6,605 nucleotides of DNA from Bryobacteraceae bacterium (GTDB lineage Bacteria > Acidobacteriota > Terriglobia > Bryobacterales > Bryobacteraceae): contig JACMLA010000793.1 in the NCBI GenBank assembly GCA_014379815.1, positions 1-6,605 on the forward strand. The letters are read 5' to 3'. The notes under the pieces are model-generated. The model searched no databases. It had not been told where the DNA came from and was given only the letters and a program-made list of their open reading frames with translations. This document shows positions 1 to 5,658 of the stretch, in pieces (the first letter of the stretch is position 1; each line of letters begins with the position of its first letter). The position numbers and the translations under genes are program-made.

Positions 1-883
1 CGGGAACGACCACGGCCGCGATCACGCCAAGGATCTGATCGACAAACCCGCGAATCGACTCGGGGGTCAGGACATCGAAGTTGTCCGTCTCGCCGGGAGG
101 TGTGTGGAATTTGGCACGAAGGGCCGCGCGTGTCGTATCCAAACCTTCTTCCAGCGTTAAGCCGGAGCCTTCCTTCGACTTTCCGAAAATCGCGAATCCA
201 CGTTTTCCAAACATCGAGGTATATACCGACATCGGAATGTAAATCGGCGTATCGAGACTGCGGCCAAAGTTGGATCCCTGCTTATCCAGAAGACCTACTA
301 CGGTGAATTCAAAGCCTCCAAATCGTAACTTCTTTCCAAGGGGCGAAGCACCGCCGTAGAGTGCGTCCCGGATGTCCACACCCACCACAGCCACGGGCCG
401 GTTCAAGCGCTCTTCGTTCTCGGTGAAAAAGCGCCCTTCCTGAACGGGAACTTCCCGGATCTCCGGAAGCGTGTACGAGCAACCGATGATGCTGGCGCCC
501 TCGAAGGACTGGCCCTCGCCCTTAACATCTTCGACCCGATTGGTATAGGGACTGTACAGGATGTCTTCCCCAGCTGCGGTGCGCAGGAAGTCGACTTCTT
601 CACGTTGCATGCGGCGGTTACGCTTCTGCTTCTCGATTACTTGCTTGCGGGTTTGATTTCCCACCTGAGCGACCTGAGCGACCAGGAAGCTCTCAGTACC
701 GAACTGCTTGGCAGTAATCCCTTCGGCATACACCCCGAGGCCGTCAATGGCGGCACCGACGAGGATCACGCTGGCAACCCCAATGATGACGCCCAGCAGA
801 GTGAGGAAGCTGCGCAACTTGTGAGCGCGAATGGAATCAAGCGCCAGTGCGGCTGAAGTCGAAATGTCGTACCAGAAACTCAT
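1..883 (-). CDS. MacB/FtsX-type ABC transporter permease, partial (C-terminus off the left edge)
   Basis: The reading frame is open from an ATG at 883 down to base 1, giving 294 visible residues; the C-terminal part is outside the window. The N-terminus carries the hallmark of the MacB/LolE-type permease family: residues 20-39 read A-H-K-L-R-S-F-L-T-L-L-G-V-I-I-G-V-A-S-V, the usual RSxLTxLGxxIGV entry into the first membrane helix (about 24-46). Residues about 50-275 form the large extracytoplasmic MacB_PCD-like domain, including S-P-L-G-K-K-L near 180-186 and F-T-V-V-G-L-L near 193-199, typical of this domain. A second hydrophobic stretch begins near 283, just before the edge. Family members work with a separate or fused ATPase and move substrates or signals across the envelope. 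No ATPase domain is fused at the N-terminus here, so it must come from another gene. The start is supported by a GGGGGAGG Shine-Dalgarno at 892-899, 8 bases upstream, and by an ATGA overlap with the esterase gene. The substrate is unknown. Confidence 0.9.
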   Translation of the reverse strand, partial: MSFWYDISTSAALALDSIRAHKLRSFLTLLGVIIGVASVILVGAAIDGLGVYAEGITAKQFGTESFLVAQVAQVGNQTRKQVIEKQKRNRRMQREEVDFLRTAAGEDILYSPYTNRVEDVKGEGQSFEGASIIGCSYTLPEIREVPVQEGRFFTENEERLNRPVAVVGVDIRDALYGGASPLGKKLRFGGFEFTVVGLLDKQGSNFGRSLDTPIYIPMSVYTSMFGKRGFAIFGKSKEGSGLTLEEGLDTTRAALRAKFHTPPGETDNFDVLTPESIRGFVDQILGVIAAVVVP

Positions 884-1677
884 TGCTCCTGCCTCCCCCA
901 AAGCCATAACAGAACGGCACCGAATCGCGCTGCCCACGCATGCTCGTTATGGCTGGCACCGGCGATTTCGTAATACGTCAAATTCTTCCCGGATTCCCAC
1001 CCTCTTGCCAGCAGGGTTTCCCGAAGCATTCGCGCATCCTCCACGATTCGATGCGGCTCGTCGCCCTCGTGCGTTCCTACATCCAGCCAGATTCTCGGAC
1101 GGGTTTTCCCGTTGTATGCCTGGACGAAGTCGAGGATCGCCCGATTATCCCACCAGACGGATGGGGAAATCACTGCGGCATTTCCAAAGACGCGCGGGTA
1201 GAGCAAAGACGTTTCCAGAGAAACCAGCCCGCCAAGCGAGGATCCACAGACGGCGGTATGGGACGCAGCTTTCAAGGTGCGAAACTCGCGATCGATAAAT
1301 GGTTTGATTTCCCGCGCTAGCATCTGTGCATAACGGTCCGCTTTCCCCCCTTTCCTACGCCGTTTGTCACGCGTTGGTGTATATTCGGAAATTCGTTTTG
1401 CACCCGTGTTGTAGATGCCAGCCAGGATGACAGGCGGGATCCTGCCTTCGCGGATCATGTAGTCGGCCGTGACATCAGCCCTCCAGTCGTTGCCTCCGTA
1501 CGCAGTTGCAGGATCGAAAAGATTCTGCCCGTCCTGTAAGTACATAACGGGATAGCGGCCTCCCACGGCGTCATAACCCGGTGGCAGATAGATAACAAGA
1601 TCGCGACTGGTGGAAAGATAACGGGAACAGAACCTATGGAAGTAGCGGAGACGCCCTTCGTCTTTGGCGCGTAACAA
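880..1677 (-). CDS. Alpha/beta-hydrolase esterase (esterase D / enterochelin-esterase-like, PF00756 type)
   Basis: This 265-residue protein looks like a putative esterase of the Fes/esterase-D superfamily. Visible landmarks are L-V-I-Y-L-P-P-G-Y (27-35), Y-P-V-M-Y-L-Q-D-G-Q-N-L-F-D (42-55), the nucleophile elbow G-S-S-L-G (145-149, Ser147), an acidic stretch D-V-G-T-H-E-G-D-E (199-207) where the catalytic acid should lie, and S-H-N-E-H-A-W (242-248), where His243 is the likely catalytic histidine. No signal peptide or membrane helix is seen, so it is probably cytoplasmic. The chosen start is TTG at 1677, preceded by a G-rich stretch (CGGGGAA) that is close to the codon. The frame stays open upstream to about 1765 but has no ATG, GTG or TTG there. 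The stop overlaps the permease start (ATGA), so the two are probably translated as one unit. Family membership is fairly sure. The substrate is unknown: such proteins hydrolyse esters from siderophores to acyl-sugars. Confidence 0.87.
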   Translation of the reverse strand: MLRAKDEGRLRYFHRFCSRYLSTSRDLVIYLPPGYDAVGGRYPVMYLQDGQNLFDPATAYGGNDWRADVTADYMIREGRIPPVILAGIYNTGAKRISEYTPTRDKRRRKGGKADRYAQMLAREIKPFIDREFRTLKAASHTAVCGSSLGGLVSLETSLLYPRVFGNAAVISPSVWWDNRAILDFVQAYNGKTRPRIWLDVGTHEGDEPHRIVEDARMLRETLLARGWESGKNLTYYEIAGASHNEHAWAARFGAVLLWLWGRQEQ

Positions 1678-1680
1678 TTC

Positions 1681-1713
1681 CCCGATTGTACGTTGGGGCC
1701 CCGATTGTGCGTT
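1681..1713. repeat. Direct repeat of 14 bases in the divergent intergenic region, possible operator
   Basis: CCCGATTGTACGTT at 1681-1694 recurs as CCCGATTGTGCGTT at 1700-1713, with 13 of 14 bases identical and a 19-base period. The pair lies between the two divergent esterase genes, close to the TTG start of the leftward gene. The period is not a multiple of three, which argues against it being a coding repeat of an N-terminal extension. A paired binding site for a regulator is possible, but this is inference from one locus only. No convincing -35/-10 pair was found in either direction in this stretch (1678-1770). Confidence 0.4.
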
Positions 1714-1770
1714 CAGCTGGGCCTGTAACGGGAACGATGAGACACTGTAGGCTCCGCCAATAAACTACGC

Positions 1771-2484
1771 ATGCGTCGAGAATCTATTAAGTGGTACAGT
1801 CCGTCCCTGCACAAAGACATGGAGCTTCTGGCCTATGGGCACCGTGGTTTTCCGCTAGTGGTGTTTCCCACTTCCGGCGGACGTTTTTGGGAATACGAGG
1901 ACCGGGGGATGATTCACCCTCTGGCGCCCAAGATCGATCGTGGAGAACTCCAGGTTTTTTGCGTCGATTCAGTGGACCGCGAATCGTGGTACGCACGCTG
2001 GAAAAGCCCGCAGGACAGACTGGACCGGCAAAACGCATTTGACGCCTATCTGGTCCACGAACTCGTTCCCTTTGTGAAAAATCGGACAAGCTGGCCGCAG
2101 ATGGGCACCACCGGATGCAGCTTTGGCGCCTACCACGCGGTGAATTTCGCGCTGCGCCATCCCGATATCGTGACCTACGCAGTCAGCATGTCGGGCGCTT
2201 TCGACATACCCAAACGGTTCCTTGAAGGTTTCTATAATCAGGACGCCTTTTTCCATAGCCCACTCGACTACCTGCCGGGTAACAATAATCCGTGGTTCAT
2301 GGAGCGCTTCCGGCGCAACCACTACGTTCTGGCGGTGGGAAATCACGATCCGCTATTCGACCAGAGTGTTAAACTGGCTCATCTGTTCGGGATGAAGGGG
2401 ATTCCTCATAATCTCGATGTCTGGCAGGGTTTTGTGCACGACTGGCCATGGTGGCATCACATGGCCCGCAAATTCTTCGTCTGA
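1771..2484 (+). CDS. COG4947-like esterase (alpha/beta-hydrolase), first gene of the ligase cluster
   Basis: This 237-residue protein resembles the small uncharacterised esterases grouped as COG4947. Landmarks are W-Y-S-P-S-L (8-13) with D-M-E-L-L-A-Y-G-H-R-G (16-26), F-P-T-S-G-G-R-F-W-E (32-41), the nucleophile elbow G-C-S-F-G (115-119, Ser117) followed by A-Y-H-A, a G-N-H-D-P-L-F-D segment (190-197) holding candidate catalytic acids, and F-V-H-D-W-P-W-W (221-228), where His223 is the likely catalytic histidine. It has no signal peptide or membrane helix. ATG at 1771 is the first start codon in frame after a stop at 1738-1740. It has no clear Shine-Dalgarno. The gene is followed after 33 bases by the ATP-grasp gene on the same strand, so it probably belongs to that operon. 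A role releasing or hydrolysing an ester intermediate of the cluster's product is inference. The hydrolase fold is well supported; the substrate is unknown. Confidence 0.87.
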   Translation: MRRESIKWYSPSLHKDMELLAYGHRGFPLVVFPTSGGRFWEYEDRGMIHPLAPKIDRGELQVFCVDSVDRESWYARWKSPQDRLDRQNAFDAYLVHELVPFVKNRTSWPQMGTTGCSFGAYHAVNFALRHPDIVTYAVSMSGAFDIPKRFLEGFYNQDAFFHSPLDYLPGNNNPWFMERFRRNHYVLAVGNHDPLFDQSVKLAHLFGMKGIPHNLDVWQGFVHDWPWWHHMARKFFV

Positions 2485-2505
2485 TTGCCTGAAGACGGCA
2501 AGGCG

Positions 2506-2512
2506 AAAGGAG
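2506..2512 (+). promoter_or_regulatory. Shine-Dalgarno that fixes the start of the first ATP-grasp gene
   Basis: AAAGGAG lies 5 bases before the ATG at 2518. It decides for this ATG over an in-frame TTG at 2485, which would add 11 residues unlike the rest of the protein. Confidence 0.85.
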
Positions 2513-2517
2513 CACAT

Positions 2518-3510
2518 ATGGTTCGAATTGGTGTCCTTTACGGGATGGAAGACTCCTTCCCACCCGCCCTCGTAAGCCGGATCAACGAAATGGGCGTTCC
2601 CGACGTCGGCGCCGAGCACCTGGTGACTGGCGGCGTGCGCATGGCGGTCCCGTGTCCTTACGGCGTGATCGTGGACCGCATTTCGCACGACATTCCGTTC
2701 TATCGTTCGTACTTGAAAAACGCTGTCCTGACTGGGACGAAGGTGATCAACAATCCCTTCTGGTGGAGCGCGGACGACAAGTTTTTCAACTACGCTCTGG
2801 CTTCTAAACTCGGTGTCGCGGTGCCGGCTACGGTGCTACTTCCGCACCGGAAGCATCCTCCAAACACTACCGACAGGTCAATGAGGAACCTTGAGTATCC
2901 TCTCGACTGGGATGGCATCTTTCGCCACGTAGGATTTCCCGCGTTTTTGAAACCTCACGACGGAGGCGGATGGCGGGATGTCTACAAGGTGGACAACCCC
3001 GACGAATTCTTCGCTGCGTACCACCAGTCCGGAGACCTCTGCATGACGCTCCAGGCGGCTGTCGACTTTACCGAGTACTTCCGCTGTTATGTGATCGATC
3101 AGGAGAGGGTTCACATCATGCGTTACGACCCAAAACAGCCTCATCACCTTCGCTATGTGCCCGGCAATCCTCCTCCTGAACCGAAGCTTGGGGAACGCAT
3201 CGTCAAGGATTCGCTGATTTTGTGTAAGGCACTCGGGTACGACCTCAACACAGTCGAGTTTGCGGTGGAAGACGGTGTGCCGTATGCCATCGATTTCATG
3301 AATCCTGCACCTGATGCAGGGTATGAATCAGTCGGACCGGATAACTTCCGCTGGATTGTCAACGCGGTTGCCGACATGGCAGTGAAGCGCGCTCTGGAAC
3401 CGTCGGGCCCACCGTTGCAACTTCGCTGGTCGCAGTTCCTTGGTGCCCAGGGGGCCACAACCGCTCAGGAGGCCACAACTAATGAGTGGACGTCGCCCTC
3501 CCAGTCTTAA
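2518..3510 (+). CDS. ATP-grasp family carboxylate-amine ligase (RimK/D-Ala-D-Ala ligase-like fold)
   Basis: The protein has 330 residues and shows the ATP-grasp layout. An N-terminal domain (about 1-75) starts with a beta strand, M-V-R-I-G-V-L-Y-G. V-I-N-N-P (76-80) and D-D-K-F (86-89, Lys88) are followed by G-V-A-V-P-A-T (99-105), as in the pre-grasp linker of this superfamily. F-P-A-F-L-K-P-H-D-G-G-G-W (140-152) carries the ATP-binding Lys145 and the glycine-rich loop. T-E-Y-F-R-C-Y-V-I (185-193) is the central strand, and N-T-V-E-F-A-V (244-250) with A-I-D-F-M-N-P (257-263) supply the likely Mg2+ ligands Glu247, Asp259 and Asn262. The family activates a carboxylate as acyl phosphate with ATP and joins it to an amine or other nucleophile. 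The last 20 or so residues are low-complexity and carry a six-residue duplication. The gene overlaps the next by 29 bases. The exact substrates cannot be read from the sequence. Confidence 0.88.
   Translation: MVRIGVLYGMEDSFPPALVSRINEMGVPDVGAEHLVTGGVRMAVPCPYGVIVDRISHDIPFYRSYLKNAVLTGTKVINNPFWWSADDKFFNYALASKLGVAVPATVLLPHRKHPPNTTDRSMRNLEYPLDWDGIFRHVGFPAFLKPHDGGGWRDVYKVDNPDEFFAAYHQSGDLCMTLQAAVDFTEYFRCYVIDQERVHIMRYDPKQPHHLRYVPGNPPPEPKLGERIVKDSLILCKALGYDLNTVEFAVEDGVPYAIDFMNPAPDAGYESVGPDNFRWIVNAVADMAVKRALEPSGPPLQLRWSQFLGAQGATTAQEATTNEWTSPSQS
3445..3480 (+). repeat. 18-base tandem duplication at the end of the ATP-grasp gene
   Basis: Two adjacent 18-base units (3445-3462 and 3463-3480) match at 15 of 18 bases and encode A-Q-G-A-T-T and A-Q-E-A-T-T. 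All three differences are single substitutions; two of them are silent. The second copy contains the AGGAGG Shine-Dalgarno of the next gene, where the first copy reads AGGGGG. Confidence 0.8.
3467..3472 (+). promoter_or_regulatory. Shine-Dalgarno for the YbdK-type ligase, inside the ATP-grasp gene
   Basis: A perfect AGGAGG sits 9 bases before the ATG at 3482. It supports this start over an in-frame TTG at 3440, which would place the repeat region inside the protein as an unrelated extension. Confidence 0.85.
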
Positions 3511-4633
3511 CATTGGGATTGAAGAGGAATATCAGACAATCGATCCGGTAACGCGCGATCTGCGTTCTCATATCGATGTCGAAATCGTGCAGAAAGGCAA
3601 GACGCTGCTAGCGGAGCGCGTGAAGCCTGAGATGCATCAGTCGGTGGTCGAAATCGGTACCGGGGTCTGCGAAACGATTCAGGACGCGCGCGCCGAGATC
3701 ACCAGTATCCGCCGCCATATGATTGACCTCGCGAGGCAGAATGGCTTGCGCATCGCAGGTGGTGGAACGCATCCTTTCGCAACCTGGTATACCCAGGAAA
3801 TCTATCCCGACGAGCGTTACCGGACGATCGTGGAAGACCTCAAGATGGTCGCGAGGGCGAACCTGATTTTCGGATTGCACGTTCATATCGGGATCGAAGA
3901 CCGTGAGTCCATCATTCAGATCATGAATGGAGCGCGATACTTTCTGCCTCACTTACTAGCTTTGAGTGCGAACTCTCCGTTCTGGCTGGGCATGGATACC
4001 GGGCTGCATTCCTATCGCTGCAAGGTCTTCGATAAATTTCCGCGAACCAACATTCCCGATCTGTTCAGCAGCTGGGCCGAGTTTGAAAACTACGTTGATC
4101 TGTTGATCAAGACAAACTGTATCGACAACGCCAAAAAGATCTGGTGGGATATCCGGCCGCACCCGCACTTTCCTACTCTCGAGTTCCGGGTCTGCGACAT
4201 GCCGATGCGGGTAGACGAGACAATCGCAATCGCTGCCCTTTGCCAGGCCATCATCGCAAAACTATGGCGATTGCACGAAGCGAATCTCTCCTTCCGCCAT
4301 TACAATCGAGCTCTCATTATGGAGAACAAGTGGCGTGCCGCTAGGTATGGAATCGGTGGCAAGCTAATCGATTTCGGAAAGCAGCAGGAAGTTCCTTACC
4401 CACAGTTGATCGAGGAACTGATTGAATTCGTCGGCGATGTGGTCGATGAGCTTGGCAGCAGGGAAGAGATCAACTACATCGCCCAGATCCTAAAGCATGG
4501 GACAGGCGCCGATCGCCAGCTAAAGGTGTTCGCCGAAACGGGTGACCTCAACAAAGTCGTGGATTACATGATTGAAGAAACGGAGAGAGGTCTGTCCGAA
4601 CCGGCAGGAGCCGTAGCAGGGGAGCAGCATTGA
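3482..4633 (+). CDS. YbdK/GCS2-type carboxylate-amine ligase (glutamate-cysteine ligase family 2)
   Basis: The 383-residue product matches the GCS2 family (COG2170) over its full length; E. coli YbdK is about 372 residues. Recognisable motifs are N-I-G-I-E-E-E-Y (10-17), the acidic first strand that binds metal in glutamate-cysteine ligases; V-V-E-I-G-T-G-V-C-E-T (55-65); G-L-H-V-H-I-G-I (131-138); L-S-A-N-S-P-F-W (161-168); and P-H-F-P-T-L-E-F-R-V-C-D (228-239), with Glu234 and Arg236 in the active-site position. Known members use ATP to join an amino-acid carboxylate, typically glutamate, to an amine; weak glutamate-cysteine ligase activity has been reported for the E. coli protein, while the physiological substrates are often unknown. 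No glutathione synthetase of the GshB type is recognised beside it, so the neighbouring ATP-grasp proteins, rather than the glutathione pathway, are the likely partners (inference). The tail after about 370 is low-complexity. The gene overlaps both neighbours, by 29 and 4 bases. Confidence 0.92.
   Translation: MSGRRPPSLNIGIEEEYQTIDPVTRDLRSHIDVEIVQKGKTLLAERVKPEMHQSVVEIGTGVCETIQDARAEITSIRRHMIDLARQNGLRIAGGGTHPFATWYTQEIYPDERYRTIVEDLKMVARANLIFGLHVHIGIEDRESIIQIMNGARYFLPHLLALSANSPFWLGMDTGLHSYRCKVFDKFPRTNIPDLFSSWAEFENYVDLLIKTNCIDNAKKIWWDIRPHPHFPTLEFRVCDMPMRVDETIAIAALCQAIIAKLWRLHEANLSFRHYNRALIMENKWRAARYGIGGKLIDFGKQQEVPYPQLIEELIEFVGDVVDELGSREEINYIAQILKHGTGADRQLKVFAETGDLNKVVDYMIEETERGLSEPAGAVAGEQH
4618..4624 (+). 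promoter_or_regulatory. Shine-Dalgarno for the M29 aminopeptidase, supporting a TTG start
   Basis: AGGGGAG ends 5 bases before a TTG at 4630. The TTG overlaps the TGA stop of the ligase gene (TTGA), a typical arrangement for coupled translation. Confidence 0.75.
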
Positions 4634-5658
4634 ACGTACCGTTCGACCCTGAGTTAAAGCCGGGAGCCGGCAACGCGGTCGAGGCCTGCTTGCGAATTCA
4701 GGCCCACGAAAAAACCACGCTGATCACCGATCGCGCATGCCTCGAGATTGGCTCAGCACTGGCAGATGCACTCGAGAGCCGCGGCTTACGCTACAACGCA
4801 TTCGTGCTGGAAGAACTGGCTTCGCGCCCATTAAAAGATATGCCGGCAGAGGTTCTGGCGGATATGGAAACCAGTGACGTCAGCATCTTCGCCGTGAAGG
4901 CGCAGCACAATGAGCTGCGCACCCGCATGCAGATGACCGACGTAGTGAACCGCCGCAAGATGCGTCATGCGCATATGGTCAACATAGATCGGCGCATCAT
5001 GCTGGAAGGTATGCGCGCGGACTTCAATGAAGTGGATCGCATCAGCACGCGAGTCTGGGAGCTGGCAAGCCATGCCCGTGAAATCCGCGCTACCAATCCA
5101 GCCGGTACCGAGTTGCACGCAACGTTTTCTCCGGATCTGAAGTGGCTGAAGACGAGCGGAATTATCAGCCCACATAAATGGGGCAATCTGCCTGGCGGAG
5201 AGACCTTCACCACGCCCCAGCAAGTAGATGGGGTCTTCGTTATTGACGGTGTGGTTGGAGATTACCTGTGCGAGAAGTACGGGGACCTTCGCGAAACTCC
5301 GCTAACGATTCGGGTGAAGGGCAATCGTCTGACGGAAGCGTCTTGCCAAAATCAGGAACTGCAGCGCGAGTTCTGGGAATACTGCCACACCGACGAGAAC
5401 AGCGACCGCGTGGGCGAGTTTGCGATCGGAACCAACATTGCCGTACATGACGTAATCGGGAATATCCTGCAGGATGAAAAGATTCCGGGAATTCACATTG
5501 CGTTCGGGAATCCCTACGGAGCTCATACAGGAGCCGATTGGTTTTCCGCCACGCACATCGATGTAGTTGGTCGTGACTTCGACATCTGGATCGACGGACG
5601 TCAGATTATGAAACACGGAGCGTTCCTGCTTGATACCGAGCCACAGGCAGTGGTTTAA
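4630..5658 (+). CDS. M29-family metallo-aminopeptidase (aminopeptidase T/AmpS-like)
   Basis: The 342-residue protein belongs to the thermophilic aminopeptidase family M29 (PF02073, COG2309). All six residues that form the dinuclear metal site and catalytic centre in Thermus AmpT have a counterpart: Glu191 in N-L-P-G-G-E (186-191), Glu263 in V-G-E-F-A-I-G-T-N (261-269), His289 and Tyr296 seven residues apart in H-I-A-F-G-N-P-Y, and His309 with Asp311 in T-H-I-D (308-311). An active enzyme that removes N-terminal amino acids is therefore likely. It is shorter than the classical members (about 400 residues), with the reduction in the N-terminal half. No signal peptide is seen, so it should act in the cytoplasm. 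The start is TTG at 4630, with a good Shine-Dalgarno. Placed among three ligase-type genes, it may trim or recycle the peptide-like product rather than degrade proteins in general (inference). Confidence 0.9.
   Translation: MNVPFDPELKPGAGNAVEACLRIQAHEKTTLITDRACLEIGSALADALESRGLRYNAFVLEELASRPLKDMPAEVLADMETSDVSIFAVKAQHNELRTRMQMTDVVNRRKMRHAHMVNIDRRIMLEGMRADFNEVDRISTRVWELASHAREIRATNPAGTELHATFSPDLKWLKTSGIISPHKWGNLPGGETFTTPQQVDGVFVIDGVVGDYLCEKYGDLRETPLTIRVKGNRLTEASCQNQELQREFWEYCHTDENSDRVGEFAIGTNIAVHDVIGNILQDEKIPGIHIAFGNPYGAHTGADWFSATHIDVVGRDFDIWIDGRQIMKHGAFLLDTEPQAVV
5617..5620 (+). promoter_or_regulatory. Weak Shine-Dalgarno for the second ATP-grasp-like gene
   Basis: GGAG lies 9 bases before a TTG at 5630, inside the aminopeptidase gene. 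The TTG is the only usual start codon in this frame between the upstream stop (5609-5611) and base 5690 or so. Starting later would lose the conserved-looking N-terminal W-F-N-D-S-W-T stretch. Confidence 0.5.

Noticed and set aside
605..856. Plus-strand frame of 83 codons with an acidic C-terminal half, considered as a precursor peptide for the ligases.
   Set aside because: It lies antisense to the N-terminus of the MacB-type permease, which has clear family motifs, and it has no Shine-Dalgarno.
831..1320. Two overlapping plus-strand frames (155 and 126 codons) antisense to the leftward esterase.
   Set aside because: Arginine/proline-rich or featureless translations with no motif; the opposite strand encodes a full catalytic triad layout.
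1695..1702. GGGGCCCC palindrome in the divergent intergenic region, considered as a terminator stem or operator core.
   Set aside because: Only 8 bases with no loop and no following T-run; it is the chance join of the two direct-repeat units.
1678..1770. Sigma-70-type promoters in either direction.
   Set aside because: No -35/-10 pair with acceptable spacing and matches could be found by eye.
2485..2517. TTG at 2485 as the start of the first ATP-grasp gene.
   Set aside because: The ATG at 2518 has a strong AAAGGAG 5 bases upstream and begins directly with the first beta strand.
3440..3481. TTG at 3440 as the start of the YbdK-type ligase.
   Set aside because: It would add a P/R-rich extension encoded by the tail repeat of the preceding gene; the ATG at 3482 has a perfect Shine-Dalgarno.
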